A stretch of DNA of 64,000 nucleotides, from contig JAILRA010000006.1 of NCBI GenBank assembly GCA_024698715.1, positions 1 through 64,000 on the forward strand, written 5' to 3'. This document shows, piece after piece, positions 7,082 through 16,619 of the stretch. The position numbers and the translations under genes are program-made. The notes below the pieces were generated by a model. It did no database searches. It saw only the letters and a program-made list of their open reading frames with translations, and had not been told where the DNA came from. The DNA is from Lachnospiraceae bacterium. Its GTDB lineage: Bacteria; Bacillota; Clostridia; Lachnospirales; Lachnospiraceae. Positions within the stretch are counted from its first letter, which is position 1; each line of letters begins with the position of its first letter.

Positions 7082-9472
7082 TTACAAAGATTCATGGAAT
7101 GTACGTGAAATAACATCCATCTGCTGTTCTCTCGTGAGTTTGATGAAGTTTACGGCATAGCCGGATACACGGATGGTAAGCTGAGGATATTTCTCGGGAT
7201 TCTCCATGGCATCAAGAAGCGTCTCTCTGTTGAGAACATTAACGTTAAGATGATGTCCGCCCTTTGCGGTGTAACCGTCGAGAAGCGAGATGAGGTTTTC
7301 AATCTGCGCTTCGCTTGCATCGGGAGCAACATAAACCTTATCGACTTCTTCGTTTATGCAGTCTTCGCCTGCAACTTTGTTTGCAGTATCGGAAAACGAA
7401 TTGTTTTCTTCGGCTGTCGCATTGATCGCGATTCCTGCACCCTTTTCATCATCGAATTTAATAAAATTGTCATCACCCTTGCCGAGTGCGGAAGGAATGA
7501 TGGAGAAAGTATTGGAAATACCGTCCTGTGCATCCTTGAAGGGAAGCTTTGCAACGGATGCCAGAGAAGCAACCGCACCGGATGAATCTCTTCCGTACAT
7601 TGGATTGGCTCCGGGTGCAAAAGGCGCGCCTTTAGGACGTCCGTCGGGCGTGGCACCTGTGTTCTTGCCGTATACGACATTTGAGGTGATCGTAAGAACG
7701 GAAGTCGTAGGTACGGAATTACGGTATGTCTGATGCGAACGGACCATATTCATGAAGCTCGAAACGATCTCTTTTGCGATCGAATCCACACGATCATCAT
7801 CGTTTCCGTACTTCGGATAATCACCCGTGATCTTAAAGTCAACGATTATATCATCATCGTCTCTGATGGGCTCAACCTTCGCATATTTGATGGCAGAGAG
7901 TGAGTCAGTAACTACGGAAAGACCTGCGATACCCGTAGCAAAAATTCTGGTCACATCCCTGTCATGCAGAGCCATCTGAGCACGTTCATAATTGTATTTG
8001 TCATGCATGTAATGAATAATGTTAAGCGTATTGACATAGATACCGGCAAGCCACTCCATCATAAACGTGAAGCAGTCCATTACGGTATCGTAATCAAGGA
8101 CATCGCCCTGATAACGTCTTAAAGCTATAGGGCCGACCTGCTTTTTGGTGATCTCATCCACACCGCCGTTTAATGAGTAGAGAAGACATTTTGCAAGGTT
8201 TGCTCTCGCACCGAAGAACTGCATTTCCTTACCGAGTTTCATGGAAGAAACACAGCATGCGATCGCATAGTCATCACCCTTGGTAACACGCATAAGATCG
8301 TCGTTTTCGTACTGAATTGCCGATGTCTTTATGGACATTTTTGCACAGTATTTCTTGAAAGGCTCCGGCAGTCTCTTTGACCAGAGGATAGTAAGATTGG
8401 GTTCGGGTGCCGGTCCTAAATTCTCAAGTGTATGAAGATATCTGTATGACATCTTCGTTACCATGTGGCGTCCGTCGATTCCGACACCGCCAATGGATTC
8501 GGTAGCCCAGATGGGATCTCCCGAGAAGAGTTCGTTGTATTTCGGCGTTCTCGCAAATTTTACGATACGGAGTTTCATGATGAAATGATCTACAAACTCC
8601 TGGATCTGACGTTCCGAGAATGTTCCGTTAGCAAGATCCCTGGATGCGTAAATATCCAGGAAAGTGGTAGTACGCCCGACACTCATCGCAGCACCGTTCT
8701 GCTCTTTTACAGCAGAAAGGTATCCGAAATAGATCGCCTGGATCGCTTCTTTTACATTGGTTGCAGGACGTGAGATATCGCAGCCGTAAGAAGCCGCAAG
8801 TTCTTTCATGAGTTCGAGAGCCTTAACCTGTTCGGTAAGTTCCTCTCTGGTTCTTATAACCTCGTCATTCATGACTTTACCGCATGTATGTTTCTGACGA
8901 AGCTTATCTTCTATAAGAATGTCAATCCCGTAAAGTGCTATACGTCTGTAATCGCCGATGATCCTTCCTCTGCCGTAAGCATCGGGAAGTCCCGTAATGA
9001 TATGCGACGATCTGCACGCTCTCATCTCGGTCGTGTAGGCGTCAAAACATCCGGAATTGTGTGTTTTTCTGTAATATGTAAAGAAATCCTTTACTTCCGG
9101 ATCTATCTCGTAGCCGTGCTCGGAAAGTGCCTGCTCAGCCATTCTGATCCCGCCGAACGGATGCATGGGACGTTTGAAAGGCTCGTCCGTCTGAAGACCA
9201 ACGATCTGTTCCCTGTCTTTATCAAGGTATCCCGGTTCGTGCGACATAATCATGGAAACAGTTCTTGTATCCATGTTGAGTGCACCGCCCGCTTCCCTTT
9301 CTTTTTTGGAAAGATCCAAAACCTGATTCCAAAGTGCCTGCGTATTCTTGGTCGCCGGTTCCAAAAAAGATTCGTCGCCGTCATACGGAACATAGTTTTC
9401 CTGAATAAAATCACGTACATTGATTTCGGTCTGCCATTTGTTGCCTTTAAAATCTCTCCACTGAGGAATCAT
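7082..9472 (-). CDS. pflB: Formate C-acetyltransferase (pyruvate formate-lyase)
   Basis: Glycyl-radical enzyme converting pyruvate and CoA to acetyl-CoA and formate, the central step of mixed-acid or butyrate fermentation in anaerobes. 796 aa, slightly longer than the E. coli enzyme (760). The adjacent catalytic cysteines Cys406-Cys407 lie in [11 protein letters not shown], and the radical glycine Gly771 in RVSGYAVNF near the C-terminus. ATG 9472 is preceded by GGAGG in the complement of 9477-9484. A strong promoter lies ~120 nt upstream (9599-9628) and a perfect 16-bp palindrome just beyond it (9648-9663). The activase gene is downstream but separated by two small genes. Confidence 0.97.
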   Translation of the reverse strand: MIPQWRDFKGNKWQTEINVRDFIQENYVPYDGDESFLEPATKNTQALWNQVLDLSKKEREAGGALNMDTRTVSMIMSHEPGYLDKDREQIVGLQTDEPFKRPMHPFGGIRMAEQALSEHGYEIDPEVKDFFTYYRKTHNSGCFDAYTTEMRACRSSHIITGLPDAYGRGRIIGDYRRIALYGIDILIEDKLRQKHTCGKVMNDEVIRTREELTEQVKALELMKELAASYGCDISRPATNVKEAIQAIYFGYLSAVKEQNGAAMSVGRTTTFLDIYASRDLANGTFSERQIQEFVDHFIMKLRIVKFARTPKYNELFSGDPIWATESIGGVGIDGRHMVTKMSYRYLHTLENLGPAPEPNLTILWSKRLPEPFKKYCAKMSIKTSAIQYENDDLMRVTKGDDYAIACCVSSMKLGKEMQFFGARANLAKCLLYSLNGGVDEITKKQVGPIALRRYQGDVLDYDTVMDCFTFMMEWLAGIYVNTLNIIHYMHDKYNYERAQMALHDRDVTRIFATGIAGLSVVTDSLSAIKYAKVEPIRDDDDIIVDFKITGDYPKYGNDDDRVDSIAKEIVSSFMNMVRSHQTYRNSVPTTSVLTITSNVVYGKNTGATPDGRPKGAPFAPGANPMYGRDSSGAVASLASVAKLPFKDAQDGISNTFSIIPSALGKGDDNFIKFDDEKGAGIAINATAEENNSFSDTANKVAGEDCINEEVDKVYVAPDASEAQIENLISLLDGYTAKGGHHLNVNVLNRETLLDAMENPEKYPQLTIRVSGYAVNFIKLTREQQMDVISRTFHESL

Positions 9473-9598
9473 TTTGCGCCTCCGATATTAATACGATAAA
9501 ACTTATAATGCATTGTCCTTTTCGCATAAAATATGTCCCAAAACAGTATTTTTCGATAAAGGGCTTTTGCTAAAACACATGCTGCTCAAGCATTATTT

Positions 9599-9628
9599 AT
9601 TATAAGAACTTTTTTCACATTAAGTCAA
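9599..9628 (-). promoter_or_regulatory. pflB promoter
   Basis: Minus-strand TTGACT (9623-9628) and TATAAT (9599-9604) with an 18-nt spacer, giving a predicted leader of about 120 nt before pflB. Confidence 0.7.
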
Positions 9629-9647
9629 TACCATAATTTGTTTTTGT

Positions 9648-9663
9648 ACACAATATATTGTGT
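9648..9663. promoter_or_regulatory. Perfect 16-bp palindrome, candidate operator between pflB and the cellulase gene
   Basis: ACACAATATATTGTGT is perfectly self-complementary. It sits centred ~63 nt upstream of the predicted pflB start site and ~185 nt upstream of the divergent cellulase promoter. The position fits an activator site for pflB. It does not match the FNR consensus (TTGAT-N4-ATCAA) or the usual Rex operator (TTGTTAA-N4-TTAACAA), so the regulator is unknown. Confidence 0.5.
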
Positions 9664-9827
9664 TTACCCTTTAACTCAATCACTATTTAATGTATTTTGG
9701 TCATTTCGCACAATTAACCGGCGATTCCCGTTCGCTAATCCGACATTTTTACTATGTTTATATGTGTTTTTTTGTTAATTGTCAAAACCTTATCAAATTT
9801 CACAAGACAATTCGTACTTTGATTTGG

Positions 9828-9833
9828 TATAAT
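9828..9833 (+). promoter_or_regulatory. Extended -10 promoter for the GH9 gene
   Basis: TATAAT preceded by TG with one base between (TGGTATAAT), an extended -10 element. A partial -35 (AAGACA, 9804-9809) lies 18 nt upstream. Start codon ATG 9908 follows ~68 nt later, with GGAGAGACGTT as ribosome-binding site. The remaining 435-nt intergenic region up to pflB also holds the pflB promoter and the palindrome. Confidence 0.6.
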
Positions 9834-9907
9834 GACTTTGTATGACTACGTCATATGAAACATTTTATTTTGTTCATTTTTGACCAATTACGATTCGGAG
9901 AGACGTT

Positions 9908-12232
9908 ATGAAAATGAAAAGATTTCTTTGTACGGTAATGACAGTTGTTTTGACGGCATCATTAATAGGATGCAATGTCGGTAACAAACCGGGAACCGAT
10001 CCCGCGACCGACCCCCTTCCCGAACCCGATGTCCAGCCTATCGAGAATCAGGCACAGAACACAGTCAGCGATCCTTTTCCCGATGCCGAGATCATAATAT
10101 TCGATACGTTTGAGGACGGTGAAGGCTTTGAATGGGGGACATATTCCAACGGAGGTACCTTCACTCTCGCCTGCGAAAACGGAGAAATGGTGGCAGACAT
10201 ATCAAAAGTCGGAAATCTGGATTATTCCTGTCAGATTTCCAGAGACGGATTTGAACTCAACCAGGACGCCGTTTACGGTATATCCTTTGACATCAGAAGT
10301 GATATCGACCGTGCTATGCAGTGGAGATTCCAGTTAAACGGCGGTGACTATCATGCATATTACATGGAAGACAATGTTCCAATAGGTCCCGAAGCCAAGA
10401 CCATCAGTGCGACTTTCACAATGGAAGAAGCCACGGATCCCGCACCCAGATTCTGTTTCAATCTCGGTATTTTCGACGGCATGGATGCTGATGCGGCGCA
10501 TAAAGTTTATATTGATAATTTCAAATTCGTACTTGTGGACGGAAGCAACGCAAAGGAGGCGGAAGGTTTGGCTAAAGCTGTTACTCTCAAGGTTAACCAG
10601 GTAGGATACAAACCCGATGATGTTAAAAAGGTTGTTGCTACCATTCACGATCCCGTAGAATCTTTCGACATCTGCGATGCAGCTACCGGCGAAGTTGTAT
10701 ACACCGGCAAATTTGCAACGGATTACGTCATGTCAACAAACGGTGACGGAAGAACGTTTACAGGAGACTTTTCGGATTTCAATACAGAAGGCGAATATTA
10801 TATAAGCGCAAACGGAATCGAAGATAATTCCTACAATTTCACTATCGGCAAAAACGTATTTGACGATGTTGCAAAGAGTACTGTAAGAATGCTTTATCTG
10901 CAGCGCTGCGGATGCGAACTCGACAAGGAACTCGCAGGAAAATTTGCCCACAAAGAATGTCATACGGGCAAAGCTAAAATATACGGAACCGAAGACTATA
11001 TCGACGTATCGGGCGGATGGCATGATGCAGGCGATTACGGAAGATATATCGTAGCGGGTGCAAAGACCGTAGCCGATCTTTTCCTTACATATGAAGACAG
11101 CAGCAGATCCAGAGGCGATGATTACGATATACCCGAAAGCGGTAACGGTATTCCCGACATTCTTGACGAAGCAAGATACGAACTTGATTTCATGCTCAAG
11201 ATGCAGGCTGCAAACGGTGGTGTATATCACAAGGTGACCTGTGCCGTATTCCCCGGAACCGTAATGCCTGAGGAAGAAACCGACGAACTCATCGTATGTC
11301 CGATCTCCACAACTGCTACCGGAGATTTCGCAGCGGTTATGGCAAAAGCAAGTGTTATCTACAAAGATATCGATGCTGATTTTGCCTCCGAATGTCTTGA
11401 AGCATCCAAGAAAGCATACGCATATCTTGAAGCAAATGCAGGTGCCGACAAAACAGGTTTCATCAATCCTTCGGATATCTCAACCGGTGAATATCCCGAC
11501 GATCATATAAGCGACGAATACCTTTGGGCTGCAGTCGAACTTTATCTCGTAACAGGTGATGCATCATATCAGGATAAGATAATCGACCTTATTAATACAA
11601 CCTTCAGAGCAGGTCTCGGATGGGCTGACATGGGTCATTACGCAATGTACGATTACCTTAAAGCCAAAGGAATCTACGGTGCAGGTGATGCCGTCAGAGT
11701 CAAGAATGAAGAGACCAATGTCAACGAAAGCGATGAAGATTTTATAAGAAGAACCTTTACGGAAAAGATGACTTCGTTCGCTGAAGATGCCCTCGAAAAA
11801 TCCAAGTCCGATCCATACTTCTCATGCATGAGAGTCTATCCTTGGGGAAGTAACATGACAATAGCGAACACCGGTATCCTTTACAGGATGATGTACAACA
11901 TGACTGGTGATGAGATCTATGATCAGTATGCACGTCATCAGATCGACTATCTGCTCGGCATCAATCCTACCGGATACTGCTACGTAACCTCGGCAGGTAC
12001 TCTTTCACCCGAACATCCTCATCACAGACCTTCGCAGTTCGTCGGTGAGGTAATGCCCGGTATGCTCGTAGGCGGTCCCAATTCCGAACCTGCCGATCCT
12101 TACGCAAGCATAGTTCTTAAGGATAAAATAAACGGAAGCTGCTATGTGGATAACGATACGGCATATTCCATCAACGAGATCACGATCTACTGGAACTCAC
12201 CTCTTATCTACCTTCTTCAGGTATACAGATAA
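9908..12232 (+). CDS. Cell-surface lipoprotein cellulase, glycoside hydrolase family 9
   Basis: 774-aa secreted enzyme predicted to cleave beta-1,4-glucans. Order of parts: lipoprotein signal peptide with lipobox SLIGC (Cys22); Pro/Asp-rich linker; beta-sandwich carbohydrate-binding-like module (about 58-215, CBM4/9-like); Ig-like N-terminal GH9 domain starting VNQVGYKPDDVKKVV (about 225-310); catalytic (alpha/alpha)6 domain to the end. Catalytic features: GGWHDAGDYGRY near 368-379, HHRPSQF near 704, and the C-terminal acid in DNDTAYSINE near 747-757. The lipid anchor implies it stays on the cell, as expected of a non-cellulosomal fibre degrader. It has its own promoter (TATAAT at 9828) and a bidirectional terminator at 12314-12350. 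Exact substrate (cellulose, glucan or cello-oligosaccharide) is not certain. Confidence 0.93.
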   Translation: MKMKRFLCTVMTVVLTASLIGCNVGNKPGTDPATDPLPEPDVQPIENQAQNTVSDPFPDAEIIIFDTFEDGEGFEWGTYSNGGTFTLACENGEMVADISKVGNLDYSCQISRDGFELNQDAVYGISFDIRSDIDRAMQWRFQLNGGDYHAYYMEDNVPIGPEAKTISATFTMEEATDPAPRFCFNLGIFDGMDADAAHKVYIDNFKFVLVDGSNAKEAEGLAKAVTLKVNQVGYKPDDVKKVVATIHDPVESFDICDAATGEVVYTGKFATDYVMSTNGDGRTFTGDFSDFNTEGEYYISANGIEDNSYNFTIGKNVFDDVAKSTVRMLYLQRCGCELDKELAGKFAHKECHTGKAKIYGTEDYIDVSGGWHDAGDYGRYIVAGAKTVADLFLTYEDSSRSRGDDYDIPESGNGIPDILDEARYELDFMLKMQAANGGVYHKVTCAVFPGTVMPEEETDELIVCPISTTATGDFAAVMAKASVIYKDIDADFASECLEASKKAYAYLEANAGADKTGFINPSDISTGEYPDDHISDEYLWAAVELYLVTGDASYQDKIIDLINTTFRAGLGWADMGHYAMYDYLKAKGIYGAGDAVRVKNEETNVNESDEDFIRRTFTEKMTSFAEDALEKSKSDPYFSCMRVYPWGSNMTIANTGILYRMMYNMTGDEIYDQYARHQIDYLLGINPTGYCYVTSAGTLSPEHPHHRPSQFVGEVMPGMLVGGPNSEPADPYASIVLKDKINGSCYVDNDTAYSINEITIYWNSPLIYLLQVYR

Positions 12233-12313
12233 TGTTAAGATCCATTTAAAATAACCGAACATATTCAGTTTGAAGATTCACACATTCGGACATTAATCAA
12301 ATACAAAAAAACG

Positions 12314-12350
12314 ATCCCGCATTTCAATACAGAAACGCGGGATTTATTTT
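12314..12350. terminator. Bidirectional terminator between the cellulase and GGDEF genes
   Basis: ATCCCGC (12314-12320) pairs with GCGGGAT (12337-12343), extended by TTTC/GAAA inside the loop. An A-run lies on the left (12304-12311) and TTTATTTT on the right, so the hairpin can end transcripts from both convergent genes. Confidence 0.9.
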
Positions 12351-12376
12351 ACTCATACATATTTACGGATTCATGA

Positions 12377-13675
12377 TCACAGGAAACGAATGCAGTTTCT
12401 ACCTTCGTTCTTAGCCTTGTACAAAGCCTTGTCCATACGTTCGAAAGCTGATTCGAATTGATCTTCCTTGTTGATCTCCGTAAATCCTATACTGCAGGTG
12501 ATCTTGCCTGCAACCCTGAATTCTTCTTCGGAAATCTTTAAGCGGATATCCTCGGCGTATTTTTTAGCCTTTTCAATATCGGCATCATAGCAAACGGCAA
12601 CAAATTCCTCGCCGCCCCATCTTCCGACTACCGAGTTGATATCCTTGAAGTATTCCCTGATAAGGTATACGAAATGCTTTAATGTCATATCGCCTACAGC
12701 ATGTCCGAACTCGTCATTAACATTCTTAAAGAAATCGATATCAAACATCATTAATGAAACTTTTCTGTCCGTACGTGAAACGATCTCAACGGCATTTAAT
12801 ATTTCAGTCTCGATTCTTCCGTGATTGAATACATCGGTAAGAGTATCCTTGGATGCAAGTTCCTCGTATTTCTTAAGTGTGGACATAAGCTGAACCGAGT
12901 TCTCGTGAATATCCTGAACCATAAAGACATATCTGAAGTCTTCTTCGACGTTATTAGTCTCGGCACGTGAGAAGATCAGTTTAACCCAGATGAATTTGCC
13001 CTCAAGGTTCTGCATTAGGCAGTCAAATGAAGAAGTACGTCCCGGCATAAGATTTTTCTTAAGATACTCGGGATCCGTTCTTTCCATAAATGTTGCCTGA
13101 TCATCCGGCCAGATCATATTGACGATCATATATCTCCACTCGGAATACTTGATGCTCGAATGGATGGTTTCGTCGGATATTTCGGTAACACTGATACTGC
13201 TCGTGGAATCCTTGAAAAGATCTATATACATTGAGAAAAGATATGTATTCTGGATCGTGGATACCTTCTCGTTGGTGAAGGAATCCTTCAAATATTCGCT
13301 GATATCAAGTTCATCAAGCATCAGAAGGTAATAATTCTCCTCAATAGGATAGATCGTCATCTGAACGGCATGCTGTGTTTCATTTACTTCAATCTTAAGC
13401 CTGTTGCTGTATTTACCTGTATACTTGCCGTAAGTGGGAATGAACACCTGATAGCCTTCGGATATCTTATCCATTCCTTCGTTAAGATGGAACCAGAGCT
13501 TTTCTATCAGTTCGTGATAACTTCCGTTTTCTTCAATGAAATCAAGAAAAATGCCTTTTCGCGAAATAGCTTTAAAAGTATCAGCCTGTTCATCGATCAA
13601 TAATAATGCATCAACATTTTTCTCAATAAATTCTGCTATATCTTTTAAATCAAAATCGTTGACAGCCTTTCCCAT
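12377..13675 (-). CDS. Diguanylate cyclase with a PAS-like sensory region (GGDEF)
   Basis: 432-aa cytoplasmic protein predicted to make cyclic di-GMP. The C-terminal ~165 residues form a GGDEF domain: DTLTDVFNHGRIE, then FDIDFFKNVNDEFGHAVGD, and the active-site RWGGEEF (GGEEF variant, normal for active enzymes). The upstream ~270 residues have alpha/beta features compatible with PAS-type sensing (YVFMVQDI just before the linker helix), with no membrane helix. ATG 13675 is preferred to a longer frame because GGAGGC lies just upstream and inside that frame. No clear RxxD inhibitory site is seen before GGEEF. It could link c-di-GMP to the surface-polymer functions nearby, but nothing in the sequence proves this. 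Confidence 0.88.
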   Translation of the reverse strand: MGKAVNDFDLKDIAEFIEKNVDALLLIDEQADTFKAISRKGIFLDFIEENGSYHELIEKLWFHLNEGMDKISEGYQVFIPTYGKYTGKYSNRLKIEVNETQHAVQMTIYPIEENYYLLMLDELDISEYLKDSFTNEKVSTIQNTYLFSMYIDLFKDSTSSISVTEISDETIHSSIKYSEWRYMIVNMIWPDDQATFMERTDPEYLKKNLMPGRTSSFDCLMQNLEGKFIWVKLIFSRAETNNVEEDFRYVFMVQDIHENSVQLMSTLKKYEELASKDTLTDVFNHGRIETEILNAVEIVSRTDRKVSLMMFDIDFFKNVNDEFGHAVGDMTLKHFVYLIREYFKDINSVVGRWGGEEFVAVCYDADIEKAKKYAEDIRLKISEEEFRVAGKITCSIGFTEINKEDQFESAFERMDKALYKAKNEGRNCIRFL

Positions 13676-13755
13676 GATGCCTCCTTTACACATTTTAATC
13701 ACATAATTATTTTATCGACCGATTTTTGAAAAATTTAACCCTTAAATAAAAACCT

Positions 13756-13784
13756 TTGCCACTTTATTCAAACTGTGCTATTAT
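13756..13784 (+). promoter_or_regulatory. Promoter of the ACT-domain gene
   Basis: TTGCCA (13756-13761), 17-nt spacer, TATTAT (13779-13784); start codon at 13819 with AGGAGA in between. Confidence 0.65.
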
Positions 13785-13818
13785 ACAGAAGTTAACAGAG
13801 AAAAGGAGACTTGAAAAA

Positions 13819-14226
13819 ATGTTAAAACAAGTATCTATATATGCAGAAAACGTTAAGGGCAAAATGCTCGAGATCACGAGTATTCTTGCCGAAGAAAATA
13901 TCAACATACTCGGTTCGGTAACCAACGACTCGGCCGAATACGGTATCGTAAGAATGGTGGTAAGCGACCCCGCAAAGGCATATGAGAAACTTTCCGAAAA
14001 AGGGATTCTCTGCAAACTTACCGATGTTATCGCTGTTGAGATCCTCGATGAGGTAGGTAATCTGCAAAAACTTCTTAAAGCTTTGGATGACGCCAATATA
14101 AGCGTTAATTACCTTTACCTTTCATTCAACCGTGAAAGCGGATGCCCCATCATGGTTCTTCATACCAATGACGCAAGAGAGGTTGAAAGCAGCTTAAGAA
14201 GCAAAGGATTTTCGCTCTGCAGCTAA
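13819..14226 (+). CDS. Tandem ACT-domain protein (amino-acid-binding regulator)
   Basis: 135 aa, two ACT domains in tandem: the first from KQVSIYAENVKGKMLEI, the second from EILDEVGNLQKLLKALDDAN. Stand-alone double-ACT proteins of this type are common in Clostridia; they bind amino acids and are thought to regulate enzymes or transport, but no partner is known here. ATG 13819 is chosen because AGGAGA lies 8 nt before it and a good promoter overlaps the longer open frame. The gene is monocistronic, with its own promoter and a strong bidirectional terminator (14254-14300). Confidence 0.82.
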   Translation: MLKQVSIYAENVKGKMLEITSILAEENINILGSVTNDSAEYGIVRMVVSDPAKAYEKLSEKGILCKLTDVIAVEILDEVGNLQKLLKALDDANISVNYLYLSFNRESGCPIMVLHTNDAREVESSLRSKGFSLCS

Positions 14227-14253
14227 ACAATCAATCAACATTTAAAGAAAAAT

Positions 14254-14300
14254 AAAAGTGTAACGGCAGAAATCAGATATTTCCGTCATTACACTTTTTT
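14254..14300. terminator. Bidirectional terminator between the ACT gene and manA
   Basis: AAAAGTGTAA (14254-14263) pairs with TTACACTTTT (14289-14298), with a further CGG/CCG inside. It has T-runs on the right and A-runs on the left, serving the convergent ACT gene and the manA operon. Confidence 0.92.
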
Positions 14301-14307
14301 ATTACCT

Positions 14308-15279
14308 TTAAGCCCTGATATCAAGAAACTCTGCTTTTCCTTTTATCCTGAAATCCGTTCCCGCGGGAATGAAAACGCAGTCTCCCTTTTTTATGGATTC
14401 TGATTGCATTTCGGCATCTCCTTCTATGCAAAGAAGTATGCGAAAACTCAGTTCATCCGATGAATAATCCACAAAAGAAAGATCGGATTCCACGGTGTTT
14501 ATAAGCATTCGATGAACTTCAAAATATTTGCATCTGCAAAGGAATTCCGTTGCACAGCCGTTTTTATATCTTAAAACTCTGAGAGGCTGACGAGGCGAGC
14601 CCGTTCTTTCGAAAGAAAGCGTTTCCATCGCCTTATCTATATGAAGCTCTCTCTTTTTGCCGTTTATATCCGTTCTGTCGTAATCAAAGAGCCTGTATGT
14701 CAGATCCGAACTTTCCTGTATTTCCGCGATCAGGACTCCATCTCCTATTGCATGGACCATACCCGGCTTTACCAGGAGCACATCGTCTTTTCTGACTTTT
14801 ACCTTATTCAGATACTTTTCTATATTACCCTTTTCTATGGATCTTCTTATCTTAACCTCATCGGTATCGTGTGAGAATCCGTAGATCACTTCCGACCCCG
14901 GGGCGGCGTCAAGAACATACCACATCTCGATCTTGCCGTGCTCTCCGTTTTCATTGGCAAGAGCATATTCATCATCCGGATGAACCTGAACCGAAAGTTT
15001 CGACCTGGCATCGATCAATTTCACAAGGATCGGAAAACCGAATTTCCTGTCAGGATGCGTTCCCATAAAATCGGGATGTTTTTCAAGAACCTCTTTTAAA
15101 GACATACCGGAAAAATCCCCGTTTGCAATGATGCTTTCACCCGAAGGATGCACACTGCATTCCCAGCTTTCCGCCAGCGGACTGATGTCGGTTTCTTTAT
15201 TGAATTCTGATTTCAGTCTGTCCCCGCCCCAGAGATAATCTTTATACGCGGGACGAAGAATCATGGGTTCTTTTTTCAT
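14308..15279 (-). CDS. manA: Mannose-6-phosphate isomerase, class I
   Basis: Zinc enzyme interconverting fructose-6-phosphate and mannose-6-phosphate, the entry to GDP-mannose. 323 aa, the short Firmicutes class I form. Visible: LWGG near the start, the metal-site QVHPDDEYA, GKIEMWYVL, and KPGMVHAIGDGVLIAEIQ. ATG 15279 lies 4 nt after the manC stop and lacks a clear Shine-Dalgarno sequence, indicating translational coupling (a TTG is in frame one codon earlier). It is the last gene of a probable operon K+ channel-LCP-manC-manA. Confidence 0.93.
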   Translation of the reverse strand: MKKEPMILRPAYKDYLWGGDRLKSEFNKETDISPLAESWECSVHPSGESIIANGDFSGMSLKEVLEKHPDFMGTHPDRKFGFPILVKLIDARSKLSVQVHPDDEYALANENGEHGKIEMWYVLDAAPGSEVIYGFSHDTDEVKIRRSIEKGNIEKYLNKVKVRKDDVLLVKPGMVHAIGDGVLIAEIQESSDLTYRLFDYDRTDINGKKRELHIDKAMETLSFERTGSPRQPLRVLRYKNGCATEFLCRCKYFEVHRMLINTVESDLSFVDYSSDELSFRILLCIEGDAEMQSESIKKGDCVFIPAGTDFRIKGKAEFLDIRA

Positions 15280-15283
15280 CAAT

Positions 15284-16594
15284 CTATAAATCGAACTTTT
15301 CCTTATCGGTTACACTGATATCTTTTCCGAGCTGAACTTCCATCATGATCAGCTTTGTGTCGGCGAAAACAGTATGTTTGCAGCCTGCGCTCATTGTTAT
15401 CACATCGCCCGCATTCACTTCCTGCTCCATTCCGTCCACAACGGTTCTTCCCGAACCGCTCAAAACCACCCATACTTCATCTCTGAACTTATGGGAATGA
15501 TAGTTCATGGAATGTCCGGGATTTAATGTTACCTTGACGGTCAGCGCTTCATTCTCAACATCTATAACTTTATAGCTTCCCCAGGATTTTTCCGCAAACA
15601 TGGTCTGCTGTACAAATTCATCCACATAGGGTTTGATGTGTGAACTCTCATGCTTGTCCGAAACAAGTATACCTTCCGCAGATGCGGAAATTATCACATC
15701 CGAAAGCCCCATTGCGAGGATCGGAACATCGGTTTCATTGACTATATTTACATTTTGGCAGTTGCTTCCGAGAACTCCCTTTCCGATGATATTGTCATTG
15801 ACGCTTTCAGCCAGTGTATTCCAGGTACCGATATCCTTCCATGTTCCTTTGAATCGCTGAACCTGTATCTTATCTTCTTTTTCAACTACGGCGTAGTCAA
15901 AAGAGATCTTGTTCAATGTTTCGTATTTGTCGAAAAGATCGTAATAATCCTCAAAATCCATCAGTTCATGAGCTTTGTTGATCACATACGAAAGTTTAAA
16001 AGCGAAAACCCCGCCGTTCCAGAGCGCGCCTTTGCTGATGTATTCCGCAGCCACTTCTTCCGTCGGTTTTTCTTTGAATGTTTTGACAAAAGAAGTATCA
16101 TCTTCGGTCTCCGGTATTATATATCCGTATTTTGCCGAAGGATAAGTGGGTTCGATGCCCATAAGAACCAGATTGGCTTCACCCTTATCGGCCTGAACGC
16201 AAAGACCTTTAACCGCCTTGAAATACTCGTCCTCAACATAAGGATCCACAGGACAGACTACAACGGATTCATTGATATCCGTCTTTAATACATCCACAAG
16301 ATACAAAGCCGCAAGAGCTATGGCGGGAAAAGTATCCCTTCTGCAGGGTTCCACGGAAATGCCTACATTGTCGCCCAGCTGATTGTACACAGCCGATACC
16401 TGACTTTTGGATGTGGCTATGGTGATCGTTGCGGATTCATCGACATTTTTTATCTGGCGATAAATCCTTTGAACCATGGATTCGTATTCGCCGTTTTCAT
16501 TTTTGAAGATCTTTATAAACTGCTTCGATCTGATATCATTCGAGAGAGGCCACAAACGCTTTCCCGAACCTCCGGAAAGTAGGATTATATTCAT
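15284..16594 (-). CDS. manC: Mannose-1-phosphate guanylyltransferase with C-terminal cupin (ManC type)
   Basis: Makes GDP-mannose from mannose-1-phosphate and GTP. 436 aa: nucleotidyltransferase domain with LLSGGSGKRLWPLS at the N-terminus and the sugar-binding KEKP motif in FVKTFKEKPTEE; C-terminal cupin (about 320-436) with NYHSHKFRDEVWVVLSG, typical of the bifunctional type II PMI/GMP family. Because a separate ManA follows immediately, the cupin may or may not be catalytically used. AAGGAG lies 6 nt before ATG 16594. Product feeds Gmd at the left end of the window and mannose-containing polymers. No phosphomannomutase (ManB) is present in the window. Confidence 0.94.
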   Translation of the reverse strand: MNIILLSGGSGKRLWPLSNDIRSKQFIKIFKNENGEYESMVQRIYRQIKNVDESATITIATSKSQVSAVYNQLGDNVGISVEPCRRDTFPAIALAALYLVDVLKTDINESVVVCPVDPYVEDEYFKAVKGLCVQADKGEANLVLMGIEPTYPSAKYGYIIPETEDDTSFVKTFKEKPTEEVAAEYISKGALWNGGVFAFKLSYVINKAHELMDFEDYYDLFDKYETLNKISFDYAVVEKEDKIQVQRFKGTWKDIGTWNTLAESVNDNIIGKGVLGSNCQNVNIVNETDVPILAMGLSDVIISASAEGILVSDKHESSHIKPYVDEFVQQTMFAEKSWGSYKVIDVENEALTVKVTLNPGHSMNYHSHKFRDEVWVVLSGSGRTVVDGMEQEVNAGDVITMSAGCKHTVFADTKLIMMEVQLGKDISVTDKEKFDL

Positions 16595-16619
16595 CGCAGT
16601 CTCCTTAGGATAAATCTAA

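Noticed and set aside
9648-9663. Rex or FNR operator
   Set aside because: Half-site order is ACACAA-TTGTGT rather than TTGTTAA...TTAACAA, and FNR TTGAT-N4-ATCAA is absent; kept only as an unassigned palindrome.
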